NCBI RefSeq assembly: GCF_015831345.1
Contig: NZ_JADWYS010000001.1
Span: forward strand, 3,996,618-4,060,617
DNA: 64,000 nt
Source: Caenimonas aquaedulcis
GTDB taxonomy: Bacteria; Pseudomonadota; Gammaproteobacteria; Burkholderiales; Burkholderiaceae_C
Direction of reading: 5' to 3'
A program made the position numbers and the translations under genes. The notes under the pieces were generated by a model that had not been told where the DNA came from, did no database searches, and saw nothing but the letters and a program-made list of their open reading frames with translations. This document shows positions 18,291-26,069 of this stretch, piece after piece; within the stretch, counting starts at the first letter, position 1, and every line of letters starts with the position of its first letter.

Positions 18291-19205
18291 ATGAGCGATT
18301 TCAACGGCAATTTCTGGTCGATCTACGTCGCGGCGCTGACGCTGGTCAGCGTGGCCGCGTGCCTCCTGCTGCTGTGGATCACGGCGCGCAAGAAGGTCCA
18401 GCCGCGCGCGGACAACAGCACGGGCCACGTGTGGGACGAAGACCTGCGCGAGATGGACAACCCCATGCCGCGCTGGTGGATGTGGCTGTTCGTCGCGACC
18501 ATCGTGTTCGGGCTGCTCTACCTCGCGGCCTATCCGGGCCTGGGCTCGTACGAGGGCCAGCTCGCCTGGACCACGCGCGGCGAACACGCGAACGAGATGG
18601 CCCAGGCCGAGAAGGAGCTCGCGCCGCTCTACGCGCAGTTCACCGCGAGGAAGCCGGAGGAACTCGCGGGCGACACCAATGCCATGGCGATCGGCGAGCG
18701 CCTCTTCATGAACAACTGCGCGCAGTGCCACGGCTCGGATGCGCGGGGCAGCAAGGGCTTCCCCAACCTGGCCGACACGGACTGGCTGCACGGCGGCTCG
18801 CCGGACAAGATCAAGGAAACGATCACCGGCGGCCGGCACGCGCAGATGCCGGCGATGGCGGCCGCGGTGGGCTCGTCGGACGACGTGAAGAACGTCGCCA
18901 ACTACGTGCTCAGCCTGTCGAACAGCCCGCACGACTCGGTGCGCGCGCAGCTGGGCAAGTCGAAGTTCACGGCGTGCGCGGCCTGCCACGGCGCCGACGG
19001 CAAGGGCAACCAGGCCATCGGCGCGCCCAACCTCACCGACGACGTGTGGCTGCACGGCTGGGGCGAGCAGGCGATCGTCTCGATGATCAACAACGGCAAG
19101 GTCAACGACATGCCCGCCCAGTCGGGCAAGCTCACCGAAGCGCAGATCCACGTGCTGACCGCCTACGTGTGGGCCTTCTCGAACAAGCCCGTGAGCAAGC
19201 CCTGA
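18291..19205 (+). CDS. ccoP: cytochrome c oxidase cbb3-type subunit III (di-haem)
   Basis: 304 aa. Two N-terminal membrane segments, the second at RWWMWLFVATIVFGLLYL, then a periplasmic part with two c-type haem motifs, CAQCH and CAACH, each with a later Met (HAQMPAM, VNDMPAQ). CcoP receives electrons from soluble cytochrome c or bc1. Last gene of ccoNOQP; the convergent TetR gene ends 11 bp later. Confidence 0.96.
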   Translation: MSDFNGNFWSIYVAALTLVSVAACLLLLWITARKKVQPRADNSTGHVWDEDLREMDNPMPRWWMWLFVATIVFGLLYLAAYPGLGSYEGQLAWTTRGEHANEMAQAEKELAPLYAQFTARKPEELAGDTNAMAIGERLFMNNCAQCHGSDARGSKGFPNLADTDWLHGGSPDKIKETITGGRHAQMPAMAAAVGSSDDVKNVANYVLSLSNSPHDSVRAQLGKSKFTACAACHGADGKGNQAIGAPNLTDDVWLHGWGEQAIVSMINNGKVNDMPAQSGKLTEAQIHVLTAYVWAFSNKPVSKP

Positions 19206-19216
19206 CGCAACCGCGC

Positions 19217-19810
19217 TCAGCGCGCGCAGGCGACGCCGAGCCAGTCCGCCATCAGGCGGGCGATCGCCTTGTCCGCCAGCCCCGCGTCCGCGAGCGTCGA
19301 CCAGGTGGCGAAATTCACCGCCAGCGCGACGGCCGCGCGCGCTTCGCGGCCGGGTTCGCCTCGGGGATGCAGCTTGCGCAGCAGCGCGTCGCCATAGGAC
19401 GCGAAGTACGCCGCGGCCTGCGCGAGGGGTTCGCGCAGCGCCTCCACTTCGCCCGCGTCGCGCAGGACCGCATCCCACATGCGCCGCGTGCGGCGGTGGT
19501 AGGCGTAGAGCGCCTGCAGGGCATCGCGCAGCGCTTCGTCGACGGTGCCGCCTGAGCCTTCGGCCGGGAGCGGCGGGGGCGGGTTCTGGCCGAACCAGGT
19601 CGAGCTGCAGGCGTGAATCACCGCCGCCTCGTCGGGGAAGTGCCGGTACACCGTGAGCCGCTGGACGCCGGCGCGTTCGGCGATCGCGCTGATCGTGGTG
19701 CGGCGCGGCCCGATCTCCTCGTGCAGCGCCATCGTCGCCTCCACGATCCGGCGCCGCGTGTCGTCCTGCTGCTCGGCACGGCGGACCTGCGTGTACTTTC
19801 GTTTTTCCAT
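19217..19810 (-). CDS. TetR family transcriptional regulator
   Basis: 197 aa from MEKRKYTQ. The N-terminal helix-turn-helix is typical: AIAERAGVQRLTVYRHF. A GAGGAG site precedes this Met, so it is preferred over the Met four codons upstream. The C-terminal ligand domain gives no clue to the inducer. Divergent from the di-iron MBL gene, with a perfect inverted repeat in the shared region at 19914-19931 as probable operator. This pair interrupts the usual ccoP-ccoG adjacency. Confidence 0.88.
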   Translation of the reverse strand: MEKRKYTQVRRAEQQDDTRRRIVEATMALHEEIGPRRTTISAIAERAGVQRLTVYRHFPDEAAVIHACSSTWFGQNPPPPLPAEGSGGTVDEALRDALQALYAYHRRTRRMWDAVLRDAGEVEALREPLAQAAAYFASYGDALLRKLHPRGEPGREARAAVALAVNFATWSTLADAGLADKAIARLMADWLGVACAR

Positions 19811-19876
19811 TCCGCTCCTCATAGCTGTTTACTGAAATTTTAGCATTTTGAGTGAACAAATGCGCATACTGAAATG

Positions 19877-19906
19877 TTGACGCCGGCGAAGCGTCGGCCG
19901 TAGACT
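19877..19906 (+). promoter_or_regulatory. putative sigma70 promoter of the di-iron MBL gene
   Basis: TTGACG at 19877-19882 and TAGACT at 19901-19906, 18 bp apart, in a relatively AT-rich intergenic region. The operator-like repeat starts 7 bp downstream, where repressor binding would block initiation. Confidence 0.5.
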
Positions 19907-19913
19907 TATTCCG

Positions 19914-19931
19914 GTGAACAATGGTGTTCAC
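19914..19931. promoter_or_regulatory. probable TetR operator (perfect inverted repeat)
   Basis: GTGAACA-ATGG-TGTTCAC, perfect 7 bp arms around 4 bp. A further copy of the arm, GTGAACA, lies at 19852-19858, nearer the tetR start, with an imperfect TGTTTAC partner at 19826-19832. Likely bound by the divergent TetR protein and possibly autoregulatory. Confidence 0.65.
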
Positions 19932-19960
19932 TCATTGACATCACCGGAAAGGAAACCCCC

Positions 19961-20752
19961 ATGCACGCTCCCGTCCTGCACGCGCCTCGCGCGGTCGCCG
20001 CGGATACCTCCCTCATCGCCTCCTGGCTGCCCCTGCCGGGGCTGGGCCTCATCCCCTGCAACAGCTTCGTCATCCGCTCGGCCCAGCCCGTGCTGGTGGA
20101 CACCGGCGTGGCCGGCCTGCGCGGCGATTTCCTCGCGGCCCTCGGCGAGGCCGTGGACCCGGCCGACCTGCGCTGGATCTGGATCCCGCACATGGACGCC
20201 GACCACATCGGCAACCTGGCCGCGGTGCTCGAACTCGCGCCGAAGGCGCGCGTCGTGACCAATTACCTGGGCATGGGCAAGATGGGCCTCCTGGGCCTGC
20301 CGCAGGATCGCGCCTACCTGCTCAACCCCGGCCAGGCCCTGGACGTGGGCGACCGCAAGCTGCGTGCGCTGCGCCCGCCGAGCTGGGACGCGCCGGAGAC
20401 CACCGCGCTCTTCGACGAGCGCACGCGCGCCTTCTTCTGCGTCGACGCGTTCGGCGCCATCCACCAGGAGCCCTCCGAAAGCGCCGCGGCGATCCCCGCC
20501 GGCTCGCTGGCCGAAGGGATGGCGCTGTGGACCAGTGTCGACCAGCACTGGCTCGGCCGGGTGGACCGCTCCAAGTTCGATCGCGCCCTCGGCGAGGTCG
20601 ACGCGCTGCGCCCGGACGTCATCCTCGGCTCCCACCTGCCGCCCGCGTCCGGCATCACGCAGCGGCTGCTGCGCTCGCTGCGCGACTCCGCCGACGTGCC
20701 GGCGTTCGTGGGGCCCGACCAGGCCGCGCTGGAAGCCATGATGTCGGCCTGA
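19961..20752 (+). CDS. oxygen-binding di-iron (ODP)-like metallo-beta-lactamase fold protein
   Basis: 263 aa. The metal motif is HMDADH (77-82), where hydrolases have HxHxDH and flavodiiron proteins HxExDH. FCVDAFGAIH corresponds to the flavodiiron NDAFGQH block, and GSHLPPASG to its last His. The position of a further flavodiiron His appears to be Ser (PPSWD). The protein thus resembles the di-iron half of flavodiiron NO/O2 reductases without the flavodoxin domain. Divergent from a TetR gene. Role could be O2/NO reduction or sensing; a plain hydrolase is possible. Confidence 0.72.
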   Translation: MHAPVLHAPRAVAADTSLIASWLPLPGLGLIPCNSFVIRSAQPVLVDTGVAGLRGDFLAALGEAVDPADLRWIWIPHMDADHIGNLAAVLELAPKARVVTNYLGMGKMGLLGLPQDRAYLLNPGQALDVGDRKLRALRPPSWDAPETTALFDERTRAFFCVDAFGAIHQEPSESAAAIPAGSLAEGMALWTSVDQHWLGRVDRSKFDRALGEVDALRPDVILGSHLPPASGITQRLLRSLRDSADVPAFVGPDQAALEAMMSA

Positions 20753-20763
20753 CTGGCCCGCGG

Positions 20764-20777
20764 TTGACCTGCATCAA
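20764..20777 (+). promoter_or_regulatory. FNR-type box upstream of ccoG
   Basis: TTGACCTGCATCAA, full consensus. Centre 41.5 bp before 20812, the G of the GTG proposed as the ccoG start; the -10 would be CATCAT at 20800-20805. Gives ccoG its own promoter, separate from ccoNOQP. Confidence 0.83.
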
Positions 20778-20811
20778 CCGCGTGCGCAATGCGCCGCCCC
20801 ATCATGGCGGC

Positions 20812-22224
20812 GTGAAAGTCATTCCCATCGTTCCCTTCCTGGGCGACGCCGGCGACGGCTCGCTCTACGAAGCGCAGAAGAAAATCTATCCCCGCAAGGT
20901 CACGGGCCGCTTCGCGCGCTGGCGCTGGGCCTTCGTCTGGCTCACCCAGCTCGTGTTCTACGGCCTGCCGTGGCTCGAGTGGGGCCAGCGCCAGGCCGTG
21001 CTGTTCGACCTGGGCGCGCGGCGCTTCTACATCCTCGGCTACGTGCTGTACCCGCAGGACTTCATCTACCTCACGGCCATCCTCGTCATCAGCGCGCTGT
21101 CGCTCTTCCTCTTCACCGCGGTGGCGGGTCGGCTGTGGTGCGGCTTCACCTGCCCGCAGACCGTCTACACGGAGATGTTCCTGTGGATCGAGCGCAAGGT
21201 CGAAGGCGACCGCACGGTGAGGATGAAGCTCGATGCCGGGCCCATGACCCTGGAGAAATTCGTCAGGAAGTGGTTCAAGCACATCCTGTGGATCGGCCTG
21301 GCGATGTGGACGGGCTTCACCTTCGTCGGCTACTTCACGCCGATCCGCGAGCTGGGCCTGGAATTCCTGCAGACGCGCATGGGCTCCTGGGAAGTGTTCT
21401 GGGTCTTCTTCTACGGCTTCGCCACCTACGGCAACGCCGGCTTCCTGCGCGAGCAGGTGTGCAAGTACATGTGCCCCTACGCGCGCTTCCAGAGCGCGAT
21501 GTTCGACAAGGACACGCTGATCGTGAGCTACGACGCCGCGCGCGGGGAGCCGCGCGGCTCGCGCTCGCGCAAGGCGGACCTGTCCACGCTCGCGCTCGGC
21601 GCCTGCGTGGATTGCGACCTGTGCGTGCACGTGTGCCCGACTGGCATCGACATCCGCAAGGGGCTGCAGTACGAATGCATCGGCTGCGGCGGCTGCGTGG
21701 ACGTGTGCAACGGCGTCATGGACAAGATGGGCTACGAGCGCGGCCTCATCCGCTTCACCACGCAGAACGCGCTCGCCGGGCACTGGGACCAGCGCGCGAT
21801 CCTGCGGCGGGTGCTCCGGCCGCGCGTGCTCGTGTACACCACCATCCTGGTCGCGCTCTGCATCGCGGTTCTCTGGAGCCTGGCCATGCGCACGCCGCTG
21901 CGCGTGGACGTGGTGCGCGACCGCGGCGCGCTGTCGCGCATCGTCGCGGGCGGCAGGCTGGAGAACGTGTACCGGCTGCAGGTGATGAACGCGACCGAGC
22001 AGCCGCAGCGCTACACCATCTCCGCGGGCGGCCTGCCCGGCCTGGCCGTCGCCTCCGAGCCTTCGGTCGAGGTCGGGCCCGCCGAATCGCGCTGGGTCGC
22101 GGTGCGGCTGCAGGTGCCCTACGGCAGCGCGCCGCCCGGCTCGCACCCCATCCATTTCGAGGTGGCCGCCGCGTCCGGCGCCGACCACGTGAGCGAGAAG
22201 TCGGCATTCCTGGTGCCGCGTTGA
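20812..22224 (+). CDS. ccoG: cbb3 oxidase accessory 4Fe-4S protein CcoG (FixG)
   Basis: 470 aa from GTG (VKVIPIVPFLG); an in-frame GTG at 20782 would lie before the predicted +1. Several membrane helices, an NapH-like RLWCGFTCPQTVYTEMF segment, and two ferredoxin-type clusters (CVDCDLCVHVCP and CIGCGGCVDVCN). The C-terminal domain is Ig-like. CcoG acts as a Cu(II) reductase in cbb3 assembly in studied species. No ribosome site near the GTG, which coincides with the predicted +1. fixH follows by 11 bp. Confidence 0.93.
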   Translation: MKVIPIVPFLGDAGDGSLYEAQKKIYPRKVTGRFARWRWAFVWLTQLVFYGLPWLEWGQRQAVLFDLGARRFYILGYVLYPQDFIYLTAILVISALSLFLFTAVAGRLWCGFTCPQTVYTEMFLWIERKVEGDRTVRMKLDAGPMTLEKFVRKWFKHILWIGLAMWTGFTFVGYFTPIRELGLEFLQTRMGSWEVFWVFFYGFATYGNAGFLREQVCKYMCPYARFQSAMFDKDTLIVSYDAARGEPRGSRSRKADLSTLALGACVDCDLCVHVCPTGIDIRKGLQYECIGCGGCVDVCNGVMDKMGYERGLIRFTTQNALAGHWDQRAILRRVLRPRVLVYTTILVALCIAVLWSLAMRTPLRVDVVRDRGALSRIVAGGRLENVYRLQVMNATEQPQRYTISAGGLPGLAVASEPSVEVGPAESRWVAVRLQVPYGSAPPGSHPIHFEVAAASGADHVSEKSAFLVPR

Positions 22225-22235
22225 AGGAGACAGCC

Positions 22236-22493
22236 ATGAAGACCGAAGCGGACGAGTCGAACGCGCCCTGGTGGACCTACGGCCACGTCTGGCTGGTCAT
22301 CGCGGGGCCCGCCGCGGTGGTGGTGGCCGCGCTCGCGACCGCCTGGATCGCGATGCGCAGCGCCGACCCCGTGCTGGCCGAGGACTACTACCGCCGCGGC
22401 CTGCAACTGTCGCGCCCCGCGCCGGCCGACAAGGCGCTCATGCCGGCGCTGCAGGGGCGCAACCACGCCGCGACCCCGGCGAAGGAGCGATGA
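22236..22493 (+). CDS. ccoH: FixH/CcoH-like assembly protein
   Basis: 85 aa, short for the family: one transmembrane helix after a WWTYGHVWLVI start, then the FixH-type DPVLAEDYYRRGLQL block and a short tail; the larger periplasmic part of longer FixH proteins is absent. FixH/CcoH acts late in cbb3 assembly. GAAGGAGA precedes the ATG. Overlaps the next gene by 4 bp. Confidence 0.82.
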   Translation: MKTEADESNAPWWTYGHVWLVIAGPAAVVVAALATAWIAMRSADPVLAEDYYRRGLQLSRPAPADKALMPALQGRNHAATPAKER

Positions 22494-22738
22494 GCATGTG
22501 GCGCGGCCAGTGGATGCGCATCGCGTGGCCCGGCTTCCTCGCCGCGTGCCTGCTCGAGCTGCTTGTCTTCGCCCTGGTGGATCCGGGCGAGTTGCGCTGG
22601 TCCGGCGACCTGCCGTCGCGCCAGGGCGTCTACACGCTCGCCTTCTTCCTCTTCTGGGCGATCGCGACGGTGGCGTGCGCGCTCACCGTGCTGCTCGGAA
22701 CGCCCGCGGAGCCGGCCGGCGAGCAGGTGGGGGACTGA
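22490..22738 (+). CDS. small membrane protein of the cco assembly operon
   Basis: 82 aa with two predicted transmembrane helices (WPGFLAACLLELLVFALV and AFFLFWAIATVACALTVLL). ATGA overlap with fixH and a GAAGGAG site, so it is co-translated with the assembly genes. Similar small proteins accompany cco clusters in betaproteobacteria; no biochemical role is known to me. Confidence 0.75.
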   Translation: MSMWRGQWMRIAWPGFLAACLLELLVFALVDPGELRWSGDLPSRQGVYTLAFFLFWAIATVACALTVLLGTPAEPAGEQVGD

Positions 22739-22758
22739 GCGCGAGGCGCGAGGCCGCG

Positions 22759-23361
22759 TCACGCGGCCTTGCGGCCCAGCGCGTGGAGTTTCGCGAGCCA
22801 GCGCTGCGCCTGCCCGTCGTCCAGCGACTGCACGCTGCCCACGAGCGTCTCCTCGACGGGCGCGATGCCGACGAAGCCGAGGATATTGCGCTCCAGCGAC
22901 CTGACGCTGTGCGCCATGAAGTAGAGGCGATAGATCGCCGACGGCATGCCCATCGTCACGACGAGACGTGCCGTGCGTCCCGTGAGCCCCTTGTGCTTGA
23001 ACGGGTTGCCGCCCGGCCCCGCGGTGAAGGCGAAGCCCGGTCGCAGCACCTGCTCCCAGAAGGCCTTCAGCACCGCGGGCATGTCCCCGAGCCAGAGGGG
23101 AAAGAAGATCGCGATGTGCTCGGCCCGGCGGATCGCTTCCTGCGCACCGCGCAGGGACTCGGGCACCGTTCCCGTCTCCCAGTCGTACTGCGTGCGCAGC
23201 AGCGGAAAGTCCAGCCCGGCCACTTCGAGCTTCTGCACGTCGTGCCCGGCTTCCTGCGCGCCCTGCGCGTAGGAGGCGGCCAGTGCGTGACAGAAATGCG
23301 CGCCGGCGGGGTCGGGGTGGCCCTGGATCACCAGGATGCGCCGTGTCGCCTTCATCGCCAT
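22759..23361 (-). CDS. flavodoxin-fold NAD(P)H quinone oxidoreductase
   Basis: 200 aa of the NQO/KefF/MdaB-like flavodoxin-fold family: N-terminal RRILVIQGHPDPAG phosphate loop, FFPLWLGDMPAVLKAFWEQVL and FTAGPGGN, then KGLTGRTARLVVTMGMP. Uses FMN or FAD to reduce quinones or similar by two electrons. Starts 10 bp after the DksA-like gene, so it lies under the FNR box at 23794-23807. An ATG two codons on is also possible. Confidence 0.87.
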   Translation of the reverse strand: MAMKATRRILVIQGHPDPAGAHFCHALAASYAQGAQEAGHDVQKLEVAGLDFPLLRTQYDWETGTVPESLRGAQEAIRRAEHIAIFFPLWLGDMPAVLKAFWEQVLRPGFAFTAGPGGNPFKHKGLTGRTARLVVTMGMPSAIYRLYFMAHSVRSLERNILGFVGIAPVEETLVGSVQSLDDGQAQRWLAKLHALGRKAA

Positions 23362-23371
23362 GTGCGCCGCC

Positions 23372-23746
23372 TCAGTGTCCGGGGTGGCGCAGTTCCCGCA
23401 GGGACTGGCAGGCGATGCAGTACGGCGCGGCCGGCATGGCCTTGAGGCGGTCCAGCGGGATGGGCGAGCCGCACTCCAGGCACACGCCGTAGTCGCCGTC
23501 CTGCAGGCGCCGCCGCGCGGCCAGCACCTGTTCGAGTTCCATCGCGGCCTGCTCGGCCTGCGCCGCGTCGACCTCGGTCAGCGATTGCTCGCCGGCCGCG
23601 TCCTTGAAGTCGCTCACTTCGCCGCGGGGCACGGCGTCGGTGCCGAGCACCTCGTCGCGCGCCGCGAGCAGTGCGCAGAGTTCGCGTTCGCGCGTCGCCA
23701 GGAGTTTGTCGAATGCGTCGGTCAACGCGGGAGTGAATCTGTTCAT
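23372..23746 (-). CDS. DksA/TraR-type zinc-finger protein
   Basis: 124 aa from MNRFTPAL. A coiled-coil region is followed by a C4 zinc finger, CLECG and CIACQ, in the DksA/TraR arrangement. DksA-like proteins bind the RNA polymerase secondary channel and alter promoter choice with ppGpp; short paralogues occur in anaerobic regulons. Start chosen because the predicted FNR-driven +1 (23759) gives a 13 nt leader with GAGG before this ATG. Operon with the quinone oxidoreductase. Confidence 0.85.
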   Translation of the reverse strand: MNRFTPALTDAFDKLLATRERELCALLAARDEVLGTDAVPRGEVSDFKDAAGEQSLTEVDAAQAEQAAMELEQVLAARRRLQDGDYGVCLECGSPIPLDRLKAMPAAPYCIACQSLRELRHPGH

Positions 23747-23793
23747 GATGGGCCTCGTCGAAACGATTCTGGAAGCCTCATGCGCCGGCGTCA

Positions 23794-23807
23794 TTGACGA
23801 ACGTCAA
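23794..23807 (-). promoter_or_regulatory. FNR-type box upstream of the DksA-like gene
   Basis: TTGACGAACGTCAA, full consensus. For the minus strand the -10 is CAGAAT (23771-23766) and +1 near 23759. The box overlaps the stop codon of fnr (23806-23804), which is immediately upstream on the same strand. Confidence 0.82.
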
Positions 23808-24574
23808 CGCCACGACGGATGGTCCACCATGCGCTGCAATGCCTCGGGCTGCAGGATCCGCACGTGGCGCAGCCGCACCTCGATCAGTCCTTCCTCGGCG
23901 AGCTTCGAGAAGGCGCGGCTGGTCGTCTCCAGCTTGAGGCCGAGGTAGCTGCCGATTTCCTCGCGCGACATGCGCAGCACGAGCTCGGTGCGCGAGAAGC
24001 CGCGCGCGTGCAGCCGCTGCGCCAGGTTCAGGAGGAAGGCGGCGACGCGCTCCTCGGCGCGCATGCCGCCGAGCAGCAGCATCACGCCGTGCTCGCGCAC
24101 GATCTCGCGGCTGAGCACGCGGTGCAGGTGGCGCTGGAGCGCTTCCACTTCACGCGCGAAGTCGCCGAGCTGGTCGAAGGGCATGACGCAGACTTCGGCA
24201 TCCTCCAGCGCGACCGCGTCGCAGCCGTGCTGCTCGCCGACGATGCCGTCGAGGCCCAGCAGCTCGCCGGCCATCTGGAAGCCCGTGACGTGGTTGCGCC
24301 CGCCGGGCGCGGACAGGCAGGTCTTGAAGAAGCCGGTGCGGATCGCGTAGAGCGACTCGAAGCGGTCGCCCTGGCGAAAGAGCGAGCCGCCCCGCTTGAC
24401 CTTGCGCCGCGCCGTCACGACCGAGTCGATGCGATGCATCTCCTCGTCGGTGAGGCCGACGGGCATGCACAGGTCGCGCAGGCTGCAGCTCGAGCAGGCG
24501 ATGCGGATCGCATCGACGCCCGCGGCGGGCCGGTCCACCGGCTGGATGGGAATGGGTTTGGCGTCGGGGTCCAT
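23804..24574 (-). CDS. fnr: FNR/Anr-type 4Fe-4S oxygen-sensing regulator
   Basis: 256 aa from MDPDAKP. All four cluster ligands are in place: Cys27, Cys30, Cys36 (CSSCSLRDLC) and Cys118 (EQHGCDA). The helix-turn-helix has E-x2-S-R (LETTSRAF), the residues FNR uses to read TTGAT. This protein should bind the many TTGAY-N4-RTCAA boxes in the window when oxygen is low. The start is set by the predicted +1 at 24579 (-10 CAGAAT), leaving a 5 nt leader; an upstream ATG at 24619 overlaps the box itself. Shares its box with divergent hemN, as anr and hemN are neighbours in Pseudomonas. Confidence 0.95.
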   Translation of the reverse strand: MDPDAKPIPIQPVDRPAAGVDAIRIACSSCSLRDLCMPVGLTDEEMHRIDSVVTARRKVKRGGSLFRQGDRFESLYAIRTGFFKTCLSAPGGRNHVTGFQMAGELLGLDGIVGEQHGCDAVALEDAEVCVMPFDQLGDFAREVEALQRHLHRVLSREIVREHGVMLLLGGMRAEERVAAFLLNLAQRLHARGFSRTELVLRMSREEIGSYLGLKLETTSRAFSKLAEEGLIEVRLRHVRILQPEALQRMVDHPSWR

Positions 24575-24612
24575 GGAGTCAACCGATTCTGCGGCGCGTG
24601 CCGCGCGCGCAA

Positions 24613-24626
24613 TTGACAAAGGTCAA
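24613..24626. promoter_or_regulatory. FNR-type box shared by fnr and hemN
   Basis: TTGACAAAGGTCAA, full consensus. Plus strand: -10 CACAGT at 24649-24654, +1 near 24661 for hemN. Minus strand: -10 CAGAAT at 24591-24586, +1 near 24579 for fnr. Implies autoregulation of fnr. Confidence 0.84.
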
Positions 24627-24670
24627 GCCCGGGGCGGCGAGCCCGTTGCACAGTGAAGCCTTCCTGCCGC

Positions 24671-26062
24671 ATGCCGAACATGAACATTCCGAATACCGAG
24701 CTGCTCCGCCGCTTCGACGTCCCGGGCCCGCGCTACACCTCGTATCCCACGGCAGACCGCTTCGTCGAAGCCTTCGGCGCCGCCGACCATGCCCAAGCCC
24801 TGGCCCTGCGCCGCGCGGGCCCCGCAGCCCTTGCGCAGCCGCTGTCGCTCTACGTGCACCTGCCGTTCTGCGAATCGCTGTGCTACTTCTGCGCCTGCAA
24901 CAAGATCATCACGCGCCACCACGAGCGGGCCGCCGAGTACCTGCGCTACCTCGAGAGCGAGATCGGCCTGCACACGCTGCAGCTCGGCCGGGGACAACCG
25001 GTCTCGCAGCTGCACCTGGGCGGCGGCACGCCCACCTTCCTGTCCGACGCCGAGTTGCGCCACCTCATGGACATGCTGCGACGCAATTTCCGCCTGCAGG
25101 ACGGCGGGGAGTTCTCCATCGAGATCGACCCGCGCACGGTGGATGGCGCGCGCCTGCGCGCGGTCGCCGACATGGGCTTCAACCGCATCAGCTTCGGGGT
25201 TCAGGACTTCGATGCGGAAGTGCAGAAGGCCGTGCACCGCATCCAGCCCGAGGAGATGGTCACCGGCCTGATGGAGGAAGCACGCGCGGTGGGCTTCGCT
25301 TCCGTCAACGTCGACCTGATCTACGGGCTGCCCCGGCAGACCCCCGGCTCGTTCGCGCGGACGCTGGAGAAGGTCACGCGGCTGCGTCCCGATCGCGTCG
25401 CCCTCTATGGCTACGCGCACCTGCCCGAGCGATTCAAGCCGCAGCGCCGCATCCACAGCGCGGACATGCCGATGCCCGCGGACAAGCTCACCATGCTCGC
25501 GCTGTCGCTGGAGGCGCTCCAGGATGCGGGCTACGTCTATGTCGGCATGGACCATTTCGCGCTGCCCGGTGACGCGCTGGCGGTGGCCAAGCGTCAGGGG
25601 CGCCTGCACCGCAACTTCCAGGGCTACAGCACGCAGCCCGACTGCGACCTCATCGGCCTCGGAGTGTCGGCGATCGGCCGGGTGGGCGCGAGCTACAGCC
25701 AGAACGCCAAGACGCTGGAGGAGTACTACGACCACCTCGACCAGGGCCGGCTGCCCGTGGCGCGCGGCCTCACGCTCACGCGCGACGACCTCGTGCGCCG
25801 CGCGGTGATCATGGCGCTGATGTGCCAGGGCCAGGTGGTGTTCGAGTCCATCGAGGCCGCGTGGCTGCTGGATTTCCGCAGCTACTTCGCGGCCGAGCTC
25901 GCACGCCTGCGCGAGTTCGAGGACATGGGCCTGCTCGAGATCGGCGACGCCGGGATCGAGGTGACGGCGCAGGGCTGGTACCTCGTGCGCGCGATCGCGA
26001 TGGTGTTTGACCGCTACCTGCAGGCCGACCGCGACCGCGCGAAGTTCTCGCGGATCATCTGA
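24671..26062 (+). CDS. hemN: oxygen-independent coproporphyrinogen III dehydrogenase
   Basis: 463 aa radical SAM enzyme. The cluster motif is CESLCYFCAC (Cx3Cx2CxC), with VPGPRYTSYPTA near the N terminus and HLGGGTPTFL typical of HemN. It decarboxylates coproporphyrinogen III to protoporphyrinogen IX without O2, in keeping with haem supply for cbb3 at low oxygen. A GTG at 24653 extends the frame but lies before the predicted +1 (24661), so the ATG at 24671 (MPNMNIPN) is preferred; the next Met, three codons on, is possible. Confidence 0.95.
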   Translation: MPNMNIPNTELLRRFDVPGPRYTSYPTADRFVEAFGAADHAQALALRRAGPAALAQPLSLYVHLPFCESLCYFCACNKIITRHHERAAEYLRYLESEIGLHTLQLGRGQPVSQLHLGGGTPTFLSDAELRHLMDMLRRNFRLQDGGEFSIEIDPRTVDGARLRAVADMGFNRISFGVQDFDAEVQKAVHRIQPEEMVTGLMEEARAVGFASVNVDLIYGLPRQTPGSFARTLEKVTRLRPDRVALYGYAHLPERFKPQRRIHSADMPMPADKLTMLALSLEALQDAGYVYVGMDHFALPGDALAVAKRQGRLHRNFQGYSTQPDCDLIGLGVSAIGRVGASYSQNAKTLEEYYDHLDQGRLPVARGLTLTRDDLVRRAVIMALMCQGQVVFESIEAAWLLDFRSYFAAELARLREFEDMGLLEIGDAGIEVTAQGWYLVRAIAMVFDRYLQADRDRAKFSRII

Positions 26063-26069
26063 GGCCCCC

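Noticed and set aside
24653..24670. GTG at 24653 as hemN start
   Set aside because: Lies upstream of the predicted +1 (24661) and overlaps the -10 element; HemN homology begins later.
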